Shown piece after piece: positions 39,287 to 47,645 of a stretch of DNA of 64,000 nucleotides. The notes beneath the pieces were generated by a model. That model was given only the letters and a program-made list of their open reading frames with translations, had not been told where the DNA came from and searched no databases. The position numbers and the translations under genes are program-made. Source of the DNA: Polyangium sp. 6x1 (GTDB lineage: Bacteria; Myxococcota_A; Polyangia; Polyangiales; Polyangiaceae); NCBI RefSeq assembly GCF_029946515.1, contig NZ_JARZHH010000001.1, positions 372,001-436,000 on the forward strand. Direction: 5' to 3'. Positions within the stretch are counted from its first letter, which is position 1. Each line of letters begins with the position of its first letter.

Positions 39287-39967
39287 TCAGTACTCGCACT
39301 CGTCTTCGAACGCGTCCGTCTGCACGGCGACGGACAGCTCGTATCCGTAATGGGCCTCCTTCGGCCCATGAACGCGCAGGTACAGGTCCTGATCCAGCGG
39401 CCCGTTGTACGTGTCGAGGAAGATACGGCCGATGTTGCTCTGCGCCGAGGCGACGAGCTGCAGGGTACCGGCGCTGTACACGTCGATCTGGATCGTGTTC
39501 TCCGGCCCCGCAGGCGGATCGTAGCCGAACGTCCAGGTCTCGCCCTCCTCCTCGTACACGTACATCGGGCAATGCGACGCGCCGGCGGCCTTCGCGCGGA
39601 TCGACAACCAGCCCGGCGTGTACGGCAGATTCGACGTCGACACGAGGTACCAGTCCTCGTCGTTCTTGCAGATCGACGCGGACGCGCCCGTATACGCGCC
39701 CCCGGTGTCCACCGACCACCAATAATCGGGGTCCGCCGGCTCGAAATAGATCCAGTTATAGTCGAGGCCCGTGGCGGTCGCTTGCTTGTTGTTCTTCTCG
39801 TAGGGATCGCTCTGGTTGCAGACCCCGACGCCCCCTCCTCCCACGACGAGCGGGTTGGCCTCCACGCCCTCGATGCCCTCCGGCGACGGCGAGGCCGAGC
39901 AGGCCGCAGCGCTGGCGGCGATCATCGCGACCACGCACGAAAGTGTAAATTTCCTTTGCAATTGCAT
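39287..39967 (-). CDS. Small secreted lipoprotein (PPC-like), paralogue B
   Basis: 226 residues from the ATG at 39967, which has AAGGAAG 6 nt upstream; the ATG at 39973 is too close to that site. The layout is that of paralogue A: signal peptide ending ASAAAC, DPYEKNNKQATAT, YDPPAGPENTIQIDVYSAG, LVASAQSNIGRIFLDTYNGP and the end DECEY. An extra Tyr/Trp-rich segment (DYNWIYFEPADPDYWWS) makes it longer than A. It is divergent from the amidohydrolase gene. Function unknown. Confidence 0.82.
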   Translation of the reverse strand: MQLQRKFTLSCVVAMIAASAAACSASPSPEGIEGVEANPLVVGGGGVGVCNQSDPYEKNNKQATATGLDYNWIYFEPADPDYWWSVDTGGAYTGASASICKNDEDWYLVSTSNLPYTPGWLSIRAKAAGASHCPMYVYEEEGETWTFGYDPPAGPENTIQIDVYSAGTLQLVASAQSNIGRIFLDTYNGPLDQDLYLRVHGPKEAHYGYELSVAVQTDAFEDECEY

Positions 39968-40148
39968 ATTCATCTTCCTTCGGGTCCGCCATCCTCGGAG
40001 GACCCGAAGGCACGGTAACGGAAACCTCTCCACCCGAAAACACGCGACGCGATCAAATCCTGCTCCGCGGCCGCGCAGCCTCTTTCTATGGACGGTCGCC
40101 GCCTTGCCCCTTGCCGTGGGGTCGAGAACGCCGCTACCGTCGAACCCC

Positions 40149-41150
40149 ATGCACGCCCGCCGCAGTCTCTGCGCGCTCGCCCTGCTCCTCCTGACTGCGC
40201 TCCCCGCGTGCCGCAGCGAAAACCCTCCCCCACCCGCCGCCTCGACCACGCCGCCCCCGGGCGACGGCGAAATCCTCGACGCGCACGTCCACCTGACCGA
40301 TATGGAGGCTGTCCCCGCGCTCCTCGGCCTGCTCGATCAAAAAGGTGTCAAGCGCGCCGTGGTCCTCGCGACGCCGGATGCGACGGCGGGGCGCGGCGGC
40401 AAGGGGCTCGCGGGGTATCAACGCGGCAACGAGGTGGTTCTCGCGGCCGCTGCGGCGCATCCGACGAGGCTCATCCCTTTCGTGACGCTCGATCTCGCCC
40501 ACGACCGACCCGAAACCCTGGATGCCCTGCTCGCCCGCGGCGCGTGTGGCGTCAAGCTATACGACGGGCATCACGCGTTCCACGAGCGGCCCCTCGACGA
40601 TCCCTCGCACCGGCCGCTCTTCGCGCGCATGGAAGAGCGGGGCGTCCCCGTCCTCATGCACGTCAACACGGTGCGCTTCCGCGCCGAGCTCGAGGGCGTC
40701 CTCGGCGCCTTCCCGAAGTTACGCGCCATATGCCCGCACCTCTGCGGCAGCCGGACCGATCTCGACCGATTCGAGTCGATCCGCGACGCATTCCCGTCGC
40801 TGCTCTTCGACACGAGCCACGGCTCCAGCGACGCCGCCGCCCAGGGTTTTACGTATCTCGAAAAGGAGCACGACCGGCTGCGAGCGATCCTCGAAAAGAC
40901 GCCGGAGCGATTTCTTTTCGGCAGTGACCTCGTGACGGTGCGTGCGGGGCCGACCTGGCGAGAGGAGTGGGACATGCAGGTGAGCGCGAACCTCGGCCTC
41001 CTGCGGGACGAGACGTTCACGTTCTGGCGGCAGAACCCGCAGGGAGGGCTGTCGCCGGCTCCTTATCGAGGACAGGCCTTGCCAGCGCCATTGCTACAAA
41101 AAATCCTCGGCGAGAACGCGCGGCGATGGTTGGACCATTGCGTGCGGTGA
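40149..41150 (+). CDS. Amidohydrolase-family lipoprotein
   Basis: 333 residues from the ATG at 40149. A lipoprotein signal (LALLLLTALPAC) is followed by a Pro-rich linker. ILDAHVHL is the HxH metal motif of the amidohydrolase_2/TIM-barrel superfamily. Further ligands are likely in VLMHVNT, AICPHLCGS and FLFGSDL. Members hydrolyse or decarboxylate small carboxylic or lactone substrates; export as a lipoprotein is unusual for them. The frame continues upstream to 39816 but that part is antisense to the neighbouring lipoprotein. Confidence 0.82.
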   Translation: MHARRSLCALALLLLTALPACRSENPPPPAASTTPPPGDGEILDAHVHLTDMEAVPALLGLLDQKGVKRAVVLATPDATAGRGGKGLAGYQRGNEVVLAAAAAHPTRLIPFVTLDLAHDRPETLDALLARGACGVKLYDGHHAFHERPLDDPSHRPLFARMEERGVPVLMHVNTVRFRAELEGVLGAFPKLRAICPHLCGSRTDLDRFESIRDAFPSLLFDTSHGSSDAAAQGFTYLEKEHDRLRAILEKTPERFLFGSDLVTVRAGPTWREEWDMQVSANLGLLRDETFTFWRQNPQGGLSPAPYRGQALPAPLLQKILGENARRWLDHCVR

Positions 41151-41298
41151 GGGCAGCACAAGCTGCCATCGATGCAGGGCACGGCGGCCCTGGCGTGGCG
41201 GAGAAGTAAAGCTCCCCCGTTCCTTTGAACACGAAGCAAGTTTCCGACGCTACTTCCGTCCTTGGCGCTCACGCCGTGGTTGTGGTATGTGACATTGC

Positions 41299-41319
41299 TC
41301 GCGTGAATCGCTCACGCGA
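41299..41319. promoter_or_regulatory. 21-bp palindrome, candidate operator of terpene operon
   Basis: TCGCGTGA-N5-TCACGCGA is a perfect inverted repeat with 8-bp arms, about 250 bp before the prenyl diphosphate synthase gene. The size and symmetry fit a dimeric repressor site. No regulator gene is adjacent. Confidence 0.4.
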
Positions 41320-41403
41320 TACCGAAAATGTCCGGATCGATCCAGGCTCTCAGGGAGAGCTCGTGGGTCGTCGGGGTCTGCCGTTGAGTGCATGAGGTTT
41401 GGG

Positions 41404-41427
41404 TCGTCCGCGATTTTTCGCGGACGA
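41404..41427. promoter_or_regulatory. 10-bp hairpin in the leader of the terpene operon
   Basis: TCGTCCGCGA and TCGCGGACGA form a perfect 10-bp stem around a TTTT loop, 139 bp before the first start codon. No T-run follows on the plus strand, so it is not a standard terminator of the gene before. It may be an RNA structure in the operon leader or a protein site. Confidence 0.4.
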
Positions 41428-41565
41428 GTCGAGAACAACATCCATCATCCGTGGCGAGCACCGCGCGCTTCGGTCTCTCCGGCCTATGCCGGAGCGTCCA
41501 TGCGTGGCCGTCGACGCGCGATCGGGCACGCGCGCGGGGGTTCGCTCCGCCTTTTGGAGGCCGCA

Positions 41566-42477
41566 ATGACAATGAATGTCGAGCCAGACCGTTCGTTCGA
41601 TCTGGGAGCTTATTTGAGCCTCCGTCGAGCGAGGATCGATGCGACGCTGGAGAGCTTTCTCGCCTTCGAAGAGCCTCGCGCCCTCTACGAGGCCATGCGC
41701 TATTCGCTGCTCGCCGGCGGGAAACGACTGCGCCCCATCCTTTGCCTCGCGGCCTGCGAGCTCACCGGCGCGCGGGCCGAGATTGCCCTGCCCACGGCGT
41801 GCGCCATCGAGATGATCCACACGATGTCGCTCATCCACGACGACCTGCCGGCGATGGATGACGGGGATTACCGGCGCGGCCGCCCCACGAACCATAAAAT
41901 GTACGGGGAGGCGCTCGCGATCCTCGCCGGCGACAGCCTGCTCGCCCATTCGTTCGAGCTCATCGCCCGCCACACCGTCGGCGTCCCGGCCAAACGGACG
42001 CTCGCGGTCGTCGCCGAGCTCGCCCGAGCCGCGGGCCCGCGTGGCCTCGCAGGCGGCCAGGTAGAGGACCTCGCGCACGAAGGCAAATCCGATCTCGGCG
42101 CGGACGTGCTCGAAGACATCCATACCCGCAAGACCGGGGCGCTCCTCGAGGCGTCGGTCCTCTCGGGGGCGATCCTGGGCGGCGCGGATGCGCCCACCAA
42201 AGCGCGCCTCCGCCGATATGCGCGGAGGCTGGGGCTCGCCTTCCAGATCGTCGACGATATCCTCGACGTCACGTCCAGCCGCGAGGCGCTCGGCAAATGT
42301 GTCGGAAAAGACGCGTCCGCCCGGAAAGCGACCTATCCGAGCGTGCTCGGGCTCGCGGAGTCCCGCCGCCTCGCGGAGATGCTGATCGCGGATGCGAGGA
42401 GCGACCTCGCCTGCTTCGGCGACCGCGCGACGCCGCTCTTGGCCCTGGCCGAATCGCTCATCCAAAGCCTCAGTTGA
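41566..42477 (+). CDS. Polyprenyl (geranylgeranyl/farnesyl) diphosphate synthase
   Basis: 303 residues from the ATG at 41566, which has a strong TTTTGGAGG 5 nt upstream. LLAGGKRLRP, the first aspartate-rich motif LIHDDLPAMDDGDYRRG (about residues 90-106) and the second FQIVDDILD (about 228-236) are those of short-chain trans-prenyl synthases. The residues five and four before the first motif (IHTMSLIHDD) are small or Met, compatible with a C15-C20 product. It probably feeds the UbiA-type enzyme encoded 25 bp downstream. Confidence 0.92.
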   Translation: MTMNVEPDRSFDLGAYLSLRRARIDATLESFLAFEEPRALYEAMRYSLLAGGKRLRPILCLAACELTGARAEIALPTACAIEMIHTMSLIHDDLPAMDDGDYRRGRPTNHKMYGEALAILAGDSLLAHSFELIARHTVGVPAKRTLAVVAELARAAGPRGLAGGQVEDLAHEGKSDLGADVLEDIHTRKTGALLEASVLSGAILGGADAPTKARLRRYARRLGLAFQIVDDILDVTSSREALGKCVGKDASARKATYPSVLGLAESRRLAEMLIADARSDLACFGDRATPLLALAESLIQSLS

Positions 42478-42502
42478 GGCCTCGCAGTCACGAGGCTTTG
42501 TC

Positions 42503-43405
42503 ATGAACGTCTTTCCTTCCGACACACGGCCCGTGCGCGCCGTGACAAACCCTTTCGTGCGGGAGCTGTCGCTCTTCTGGTCGTTCGTCGCGGGCGACCT
42601 GTCCTCCGCGGTCGTCCCCGCCTTTCTCTTCACGCTGGCGGCGTGGAAGGCGGCGGGCGCGGATCGAGCGCGGCTGCCGGGCGTGATCGCGCGCAGCCTG
42701 CTCTACTTCGCTCTCTATATTTATGCCTTTTGCCTCGCCAACCAGGCCACGGGGCTCGAAGAGGACCGGCGCAACAAGCCTCACCGGCCTCTGGTGGCGG
42801 GGCTCGTGTCGGTGCGCGGGGCGTGGTTGCGCTGGGGCGCGGTGATGGCGCTGTTCACCCTGGCCGGCGCCTGGCTCGGGGTGATCGAGTATGCGCTCGG
42901 CTGGCAGCTCATCATCCTCGTGCATAACGTCGTGCTCGGCGCGCGCCACTGGGTCGTGAAAAACCTTTGCATGTCGCTGGGGATCCTCGTCCAGCTCGCC
43001 GCCGCATGGCAAATGGTCACGCCCCTGTCGCCGCTCGCATGGCGGTGGATCCTGCTCCCCGCGGCCGCGATTTTTCCCCTGGTTTCCGTGCAGGATTTGC
43101 GCGACATGACGGGGGATCGCGCGGCGGGTCGGCTGACGTTCCCGCTCGTCTTTGGCGAGCGCGCGACCCGGATCCTGCTCGCCGTGTGCTTCGGACTCCT
43201 GCCGATCGCCGTTCACGTCGCGCTCATGCAGCCCGTGGGCGCGCGTGGCTTGGCATGGGCCTCGGATGCCGTCCTCGGCGCCGCCTCGCTCACCATTGGG
43301 ATCCGGGTGGCTTTCTGTCGCACCCCGAAGGAGGATCACATCACCTATCTCCTCTTCACGGGCTGGTATTGCCTGCTCCTGACCACCGCCGTCGTCGTCC
43401 TCTGA
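42503..43405 (+). CDS. UbiA-superfamily membrane protein, candidate terpene cyclase
   Basis: 300 residues, about eight or nine hydrophobic helices, starting 25 bp after the prenyl synthase. The first motif is NQATGLEED (Asn80), which fits NxxxGxxxD and not the NDxxDxxxD of prenyltransferases. The second is QDLRDMTGDRAAGR, with DMTGD (201-205) fitting DxxxD. This pair is what has been described for UbiA-type terpene cyclases of the EriG kind. Its place between a prenyl diphosphate synthase and a P450, with no aromatic acceptor gene nearby, supports cyclisation. A prenyltransferase role is still possible. Confidence 0.75.
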   Translation: MNVFPSDTRPVRAVTNPFVRELSLFWSFVAGDLSSAVVPAFLFTLAAWKAAGADRARLPGVIARSLLYFALYIYAFCLANQATGLEEDRRNKPHRPLVAGLVSVRGAWLRWGAVMALFTLAGAWLGVIEYALGWQLIILVHNVVLGARHWVVKNLCMSLGILVQLAAAWQMVTPLSPLAWRWILLPAAAIFPLVSVQDLRDMTGDRAAGRLTFPLVFGERATRILLAVCFGLLPIAVHVALMQPVGARGLAWASDAVLGAASLTIGIRVAFCRTPKEDHITYLLFTGWYCLLLTTAVVVL

Positions 43406-43422
43406 AGGAATCGAGGTACACC

Positions 43423-44781
43423 ATGAAAACCGCATATCCGCCTGGCCCCAAAGGGCTGCCCCTCCTCGGCAGCCTGCTCGACCTCCGCAAAGACAAGCTC
43501 GGATTCCTGACGAGCCTCGCCAAGACCTACGGCGACTTCGTCCATTTTCGCGTGGGCCCGCGCAACGCGTATCTCGTGAGCCGCCCCGATTGTGTTCACG
43601 ATATTCTCGTCGAGCACCCGAAGAGGATGCCGAAGGAGTGGATCCACCAGCGAATCGTGGCGCCGTTCTTCGGCAACGGCGTCGTCACCTCGAACGGCGC
43701 GGTCCATGCCCGGCAGCGCAAGCTGGCGCAGCCCGCCTTCCAGCCGCGCCGCCTCGACAATTATTGTCGCATCTTCGTGGAGCAGACGCTCCTCGGGATC
43801 GAAGAATGGCGCTCGGGCGGCGAATACGACATCGACAACGAGATGCTGCGGATGACGATCCAGAACGTCAGCTTGACCTTGTTCAGCGCGGACGCGATGG
43901 ATATCGTCCCGCGCGCCGCGGCGGCGATGACCGACATCCTCGGGCTCCTCGGCAGGGAGTACGACGTCGCGCTCCCGATCCCGATGTGGGTGCCGAGCGA
44001 GTACAATCGCCGGAAGAAAGCAGCCATCCGTGAGCTCAACGATATCGTGATGAAATTCGTGGAGGACTGGCGGAAGACCGGGCAGGACAAGGGCGACCTC
44101 CTGTCGATGTTGATGCTCGCGCACGGCGAGGGCGGCGACGTGACGCACGACGACCTGCGCGACAACATGATCGCGATGTTCTCCGCGGGTCACGAGACGA
44201 CGGCGTTCACGCTGGTATGGACATGGATCATGCTGGCGCGATATCCCGAGGTCGAGGCCGCGCTCTGGGAGGAGCTCGACCGCGTGCTCGGCGGGCGCCC
44301 TCCGACGGCCGAGGATTACCCGAAGCTCGTCTATACGCAGATGATCATCAAGGAGACGTTGCGCATCTACCCGACGGGCTGGCTCCTGTTCCCGCGCGAG
44401 ACGACCGAGGACGTTGCCCTCGGAGAATATACGATCCCGAAGGGAGGCATGATCTACGTCTCGCCCTACGTGATTCATCGAAACCCGGCGTATTTCCCGG
44501 ATCCCGAGCGCTTCGATCCGGAGCGCTTCCGGGCGGGCGCCGACAAGCAGCTCCCCCGCGGGGCCTACATTCCTTTCGGGCTCGGTCCGCGGGTATGCAT
44601 GGGTCAACACTTCGCCACGATGGAAGCCGTGCTCATCCTGGCAACCGTGGCGCAGCGGTATCGGGTGTCGATCCTCGCGAAACAACCGCTCGTGCCGAGT
44701 GGAAGCCTTGCGCTGCGGCCGCCCCGAGGCGTGAAGGTGCGGGTCACCGCGCGGCAGCCCGCGTCGGCCGCGGCAGCGTAA
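43423..44781 (+). CDS. Cytochrome P450
   Basis: 452 residues from the ATG at 43423, 17 nt after the UbiA stop. The P450 features are complete: I-helix AGHETT (about 255-260), K-helix ExxR in IKETLRIYP, PERFDPERF, and the haem loop FGLGPRVCMGQ with the cysteine at about 391. The soluble form, with no N-terminal anchor, is usual in bacteria. As the last gene of the operon it likely oxidises the terpene made by its neighbours. No ferredoxin or reductase gene is adjacent. Confidence 0.93.
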   Translation: MKTAYPPGPKGLPLLGSLLDLRKDKLGFLTSLAKTYGDFVHFRVGPRNAYLVSRPDCVHDILVEHPKRMPKEWIHQRIVAPFFGNGVVTSNGAVHARQRKLAQPAFQPRRLDNYCRIFVEQTLLGIEEWRSGGEYDIDNEMLRMTIQNVSLTLFSADAMDIVPRAAAAMTDILGLLGREYDVALPIPMWVPSEYNRRKKAAIRELNDIVMKFVEDWRKTGQDKGDLLSMLMLAHGEGGDVTHDDLRDNMIAMFSAGHETTAFTLVWTWIMLARYPEVEAALWEELDRVLGGRPPTAEDYPKLVYTQMIIKETLRIYPTGWLLFPRETTEDVALGEYTIPKGGMIYVSPYVIHRNPAYFPDPERFDPERFRAGADKQLPRGAYIPFGLGPRVCMGQHFATMEAVLILATVAQRYRVSILAKQPLVPSGSLALRPPRGVKVRVTARQPASAAAA

Positions 44782-44802
44782 TCACTCCGGTCGCAGATTC
44801 TC

Positions 44803-45942
44803 CTACCTCCGCCCGTTCTCCCGCATGCGGCGCATGCAGAGCGCGAGCGCGTCGCGCAGGCTCGACAGCGTGAGGATGCTGGACATGTCGATGCCCATGC
44901 TGACCATCGTCTGCGCGACGCTCGGCCGGATGCCGGAAATGATCCCCTCGGCGCCGAGCAAACGGACGGCCCCGATGATGGAGAACAGATGGCTCGCCGT
45001 GGCCGTATCGATGATGTCCACGCCCGTCAGATCGAGAATGGCAAACTGCGCGGACATACGGTTGACGGCATTGAGCACGTCATCCATGACCCGCGCGGCG
45101 CGGCGGCTGTCGACGACGCCCACCATGGGGAGCGTGAGCACGTGGTCCCAGACCTGGATGATGGGGGTCTCCAGGTTCCGGATCACCTCTTGCTGACGCT
45201 CGATGAGCGCGAGCTTCGCTTCGAGCTCGGCCTTGGCCTGCTGCAGCTCGGTGACGTTGAGCGACATGCCCACGGTCCCGATCACGTTCCCGTCCTCGTC
45301 CTGCACGGGGATGACGCGGTTGTCCCAGTACTGGCTGTTGTCGTTGCTGACGTGCCGGCTCATCGCGCCTCCGAGGGCCTTCCGCAAGCCGGCGGTGGCC
45401 TCCGGCGGGTAAAGCGCCATGGCGTTCTTGCTGATGAGATCCTCGGGCTTGACGCTGGAGAGCTCCAGGCCCTTGCCGTCGGCATATGTGCACATGCCTT
45501 CTTTATCGGTGGCCCAGACCATGATTTGAAGGTTGTCGAGGATGACGCGCAGCACCTGCTCGCGACGACGCGCGAAGGACTGCTCCTGGTCGCTCTCGAT
45601 GTCCTTGGGCCGCAGCGACACGTAGACCCTATCGCCGGAGGACGCAGAACGCGCGTGGACGACGAATGTCCGGTACTTCACGCCCTTGCCGCCGAGGAGC
45701 ACCGTGAACACCGACGGCGCGCCGCTCGCGACGAGCGCCGCCCACTCCGAAAGGAAGAGCCCGTAGTCCCCCGGATGCACCCGCTCGGAGAGCAAGGTCT
45801 GCGGCCCGACGTCTGCTCCGAGCGCGCTCACGGCAGCGTCGTTGACGTGGAGGCAATGCCCTTCGCGGCTGGCGACGATCAGCGCATCGGGGTGCTCACA
45901 AAAGAATTCCTGCAATCGTTCCGGATGGTCGATGGTCTGCAT
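44803..45942 (-). CDS. RsbR-like PAS-PAS-STAS regulator
   Basis: 379 residues from the ATG at 45942, with a GGTGGGGG sequence just upstream (an ATG at 45987 is also possible). Two PAS domains (about 10-110 and 125-245; the second with NVTELQQAKAELEAK) are joined by a coiled linker to a C-terminal STAS domain with LDLTGVDIIDTATASHLF. This is the architecture of stressosome-type RsbR/RsbS proteins that respond to signals through Ser/Thr phosphorylation. The partner kinase is not in the window. It converges with the terpene operon 21 bp away. Confidence 0.85.
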   Translation of the reverse strand: MQTIDHPERLQEFFCEHPDALIVASREGHCLHVNDAAVSALGADVGPQTLLSERVHPGDYGLFLSEWAALVASGAPSVFTVLLGGKGVKYRTFVVHARSASSGDRVYVSLRPKDIESDQEQSFARRREQVLRVILDNLQIMVWATDKEGMCTYADGKGLELSSVKPEDLISKNAMALYPPEATAGLRKALGGAMSRHVSNDNSQYWDNRVIPVQDEDGNVIGTVGMSLNVTELQQAKAELEAKLALIERQQEVIRNLETPIIQVWDHVLTLPMVGVVDSRRAARVMDDVLNAVNRMSAQFAILDLTGVDIIDTATASHLFSIIGAVRLLGAEGIISGIRPSVAQTMVSMGIDMSSILTLSSLRDALALCMRRMRENGRR

Positions 45943-46363
45943 ACCCCCACCGTGAAAGGCGGACAACCACATCCCACCACACTTCACAATACGCCGCTAG
46001 ACGGAAAGCGCGGTCGCCGTGAATCGCGCTCGGGGAGGAGGGTGCGAAGCATCTCCCTGCGGCGAGGCGCGCGGGCGACGAGGCGACCTCATGTGGCCAC
46101 CCGAGTGACCACGAGTCACTTCACGACCGCGAAACGCGCGACGGTGGATGAGGAACGAAATTTCTTGAACCGTGGGCGTGTATGTGTATCGCCCGCCGCG
46201 CGACACGCATGCACGCCCGTGGTCGAGAATTCCATCACGAGGGGACGACGGTCGCCCGATCCATGATTCGTGGGCACGAGATGCCCGCGAGCGCGTCGAC
46301 TTCGGGTCCCCTTGAATGCTCTCGTAAAACGTGACGAATGACGTGAAGGGCTCGCTCCTCCCG
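45943..46363. other. Intergenic region
   Basis: About 420 bp with no gene that I can support. AGTGAC-N5-GTCACT at 46104-46120 is a perfect 6-bp inverted repeat and could be a regulator site for the PAS-STAS gene, whose start is 160 bp away. Confidence 0.4.
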
Positions 46364-47281
46364 TCAGCGTTCGAGAAACCTCGTGATCGCTGCGCCGAGC
46401 CAGCGGCTGTCCTCGTATGCAGGCGAGAGGGGCTCGCCCGTCATCACGGAGACGAGCTCCCAGTAGCGCAGCGTGCGTGGATCCTGCGTCCTTCGTAGCT
46501 GCTCCTCGAATGCGTCGTCGAGCTCCTTGCCGCTCGCGCTCGCGGCCTCGCGGACAAACCGCTCCGCGATCACGAGCGCCTCGGCGGAGTCGGGCCCGAG
46601 GCCCCGGGCCCGCGCCTCGCGCGCGGCGGCGACGGCCTCGCTCTGCGCGCGGAGGAGGGCCGCCTGGTCGACCTCTTTGCTCCACGTCACGGCCGCCATC
46701 ACGCGCATGTTCGCGATGAACGTCGGATCGGCGAGGATCTCCGCGAGCTCGATCCACGCGTCGAGCTGCGCGGGCGTGGGATCGTCCGGCAGCTTCGGGG
46801 CCGTCGCATCGATCATCCCTTGCATCCACGCGCCGTCCATGGCCACGCCGTCGGCGACCTGTTCGTAAAAGCGGGTGATGACGGCCTTTCGTTCTTCATT
46901 GGAAAGTCGAGTCACGGTCCACAACCTCCGAAGATCGTTTTCGCTGGGCTCCCCACGAAGCGCGCCGCGGAGCGCGGCGGCGATGCGCGAGAGCGAGTTC
47001 ACGTGGGCTTCGACCGCCGCGAGGCGCAGGCGGAGCGCGTCCGCGAGCGACAGGTCGCGGGCGAGCACCTTGCGGATCGTCGCGAGGTCGACCCCCGCTT
47101 CCCGGAGCGTCCGCACGAGCTCGACACGAACGACCTGCTCCTCGTCGTAAATTCGGTAATTGGCGCGCGATCGCCGCGCCGGCGGCAAAAGCCCTTCGTC
47201 CGAGTAGAATCGGAGCGTCTTGACGGGGATGCCCGTCCGTCGCGACAGCTCCCCGATGGTGAGCGCCTCCTTCTTTCGCAT
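46364..47281 (-). CDS. MerR-family regulator with TipA-like C-terminal domain
   Basis: 305 residues from the ATG at 47281. The N-terminal MerR helix-turn-helix is clear: TIGELSRRTGIPVKTLRFYSDEGLLPPARR, NYRIYDEEQV, LREAGVDLATIRKVLA. The C-terminal half (about 120-305) is helical and Trp/Tyr-containing (RFYEQVADGVAMDGAWM, LDAWIELAEILADP), like the TipAS-type antibiotic-recognition domain, though I see no TipAS cysteine. Its own promoter has the MerR-type 19-bp spacer, so it is autoregulated. The ligand is unknown. Confidence 0.88.
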   Translation of the reverse strand: MRKKEALTIGELSRRTGIPVKTLRFYSDEGLLPPARRSRANYRIYDEEQVVRVELVRTLREAGVDLATIRKVLARDLSLADALRLRLAAVEAHVNSLSRIAAALRGALRGEPSENDLRRLWTVTRLSNEERKAVITRFYEQVADGVAMDGAWMQGMIDATAPKLPDDPTPAQLDAWIELAEILADPTFIANMRVMAAVTWSKEVDQAALLRAQSEAVAAAREARARGLGPDSAEALVIAERFVREAASASGKELDDAFEEQLRRTQDPRTLRYWELVSVMTGEPLSPAYEDSRWLGAAITRFLER

Positions 47282-47288
47282 CGCGGCC

Positions 47289-47319
47289 ACTCTGAGGTCT
47301 CCACCTGCTGGAGAGTCAA
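47289..47319 (-). promoter_or_regulatory. MerR-type promoter with 19-bp spacer
   Basis: On the minus strand TTGACT (47319-47314) and CAGAGT (47294-47289) are separated by 19 bp, the hallmark of MerR-controlled promoters. The spacer contains a dyad, CTCCA-N5-TGGAG (extended by one pair on each side). The -10 box ends 7 nt before the ATG, so the transcript should be leaderless or nearly so. Confidence 0.8.
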
Positions 47320-47400
47320 GCAGGAAAGACGAGAGGTGCGTCCGCGGCGTGACAGGGCCGATGCCTCCCATGCTGCCCTTTCACGTGATAACATCCTCGA

Positions 47401-47640
47401 ATGGTCTGGCGTCGCCGGCTCCTCGTCGTCTCCGTCCTGCTCTCCGGGTGTGTGCACGCCCCGGACGAGCCGCTCACACCGGCGGAGCAGCAACGCCTGC
47501 TCGACCTGAAGCGCGATTCCGGGGAGAGCCGCAGTCCAGCGGACAGGTGCGCCAGTTCGACGAAGCTCGTGCGCGCGCAGGCCCGGCAGCGACAGTTCGA
47601 TACGGTGGAGGGCTTCAGCACCCGCGGCTGCGGGCCGTAG
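47401..47640 (+). CDS. Small lipoprotein, hypothetical
   Basis: 79 residues. MVWRRRLLVVSVLLSGC is a good lipoprotein signal with a lipobox LSGC at Cys17. The mature part (HAPDEPLTPAEQQRLLDLKR ... RCASSTKLVRAQARQRQFD) has a second cysteine pair but no recognisable domain. It is divergent from the MerR gene and convergent with the next lipoprotein, 5 nt away. It may be a real small exported protein; the short length limits confidence. Confidence 0.5.
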   Translation: MVWRRRLLVVSVLLSGCVHAPDEPLTPAEQQRLLDLKRDSGESRSPADRCASSTKLVRAQARQRQFDTVEGFSTRGCGP

Positions 47641-47645
47641 AGCGG

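Larger units (their letters stand above)
39049..40113. repeat. Tandem duplication, copy B
   Basis: Right copy of the duplicated unit whose left copy is 37998-39045. It holds the GNAT remnant, the second lipoprotein and a matching upstream region (GGAGGACC, GGTAACGGAAAC, AATCCTGCTC are shared). Divergence at both DNA and protein level shows the event is not recent. Confidence 0.7.
41151..41565. other. Intergenic region upstream of the terpene operon
   Basis: About 415 bp with no credible gene. It holds the operator-like palindrome at 41299 and the hairpin at 41404 described separately. The ribosome binding site of the prenyl synthase, TTTTGGAGG, is at its right end. Confidence 0.5.
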
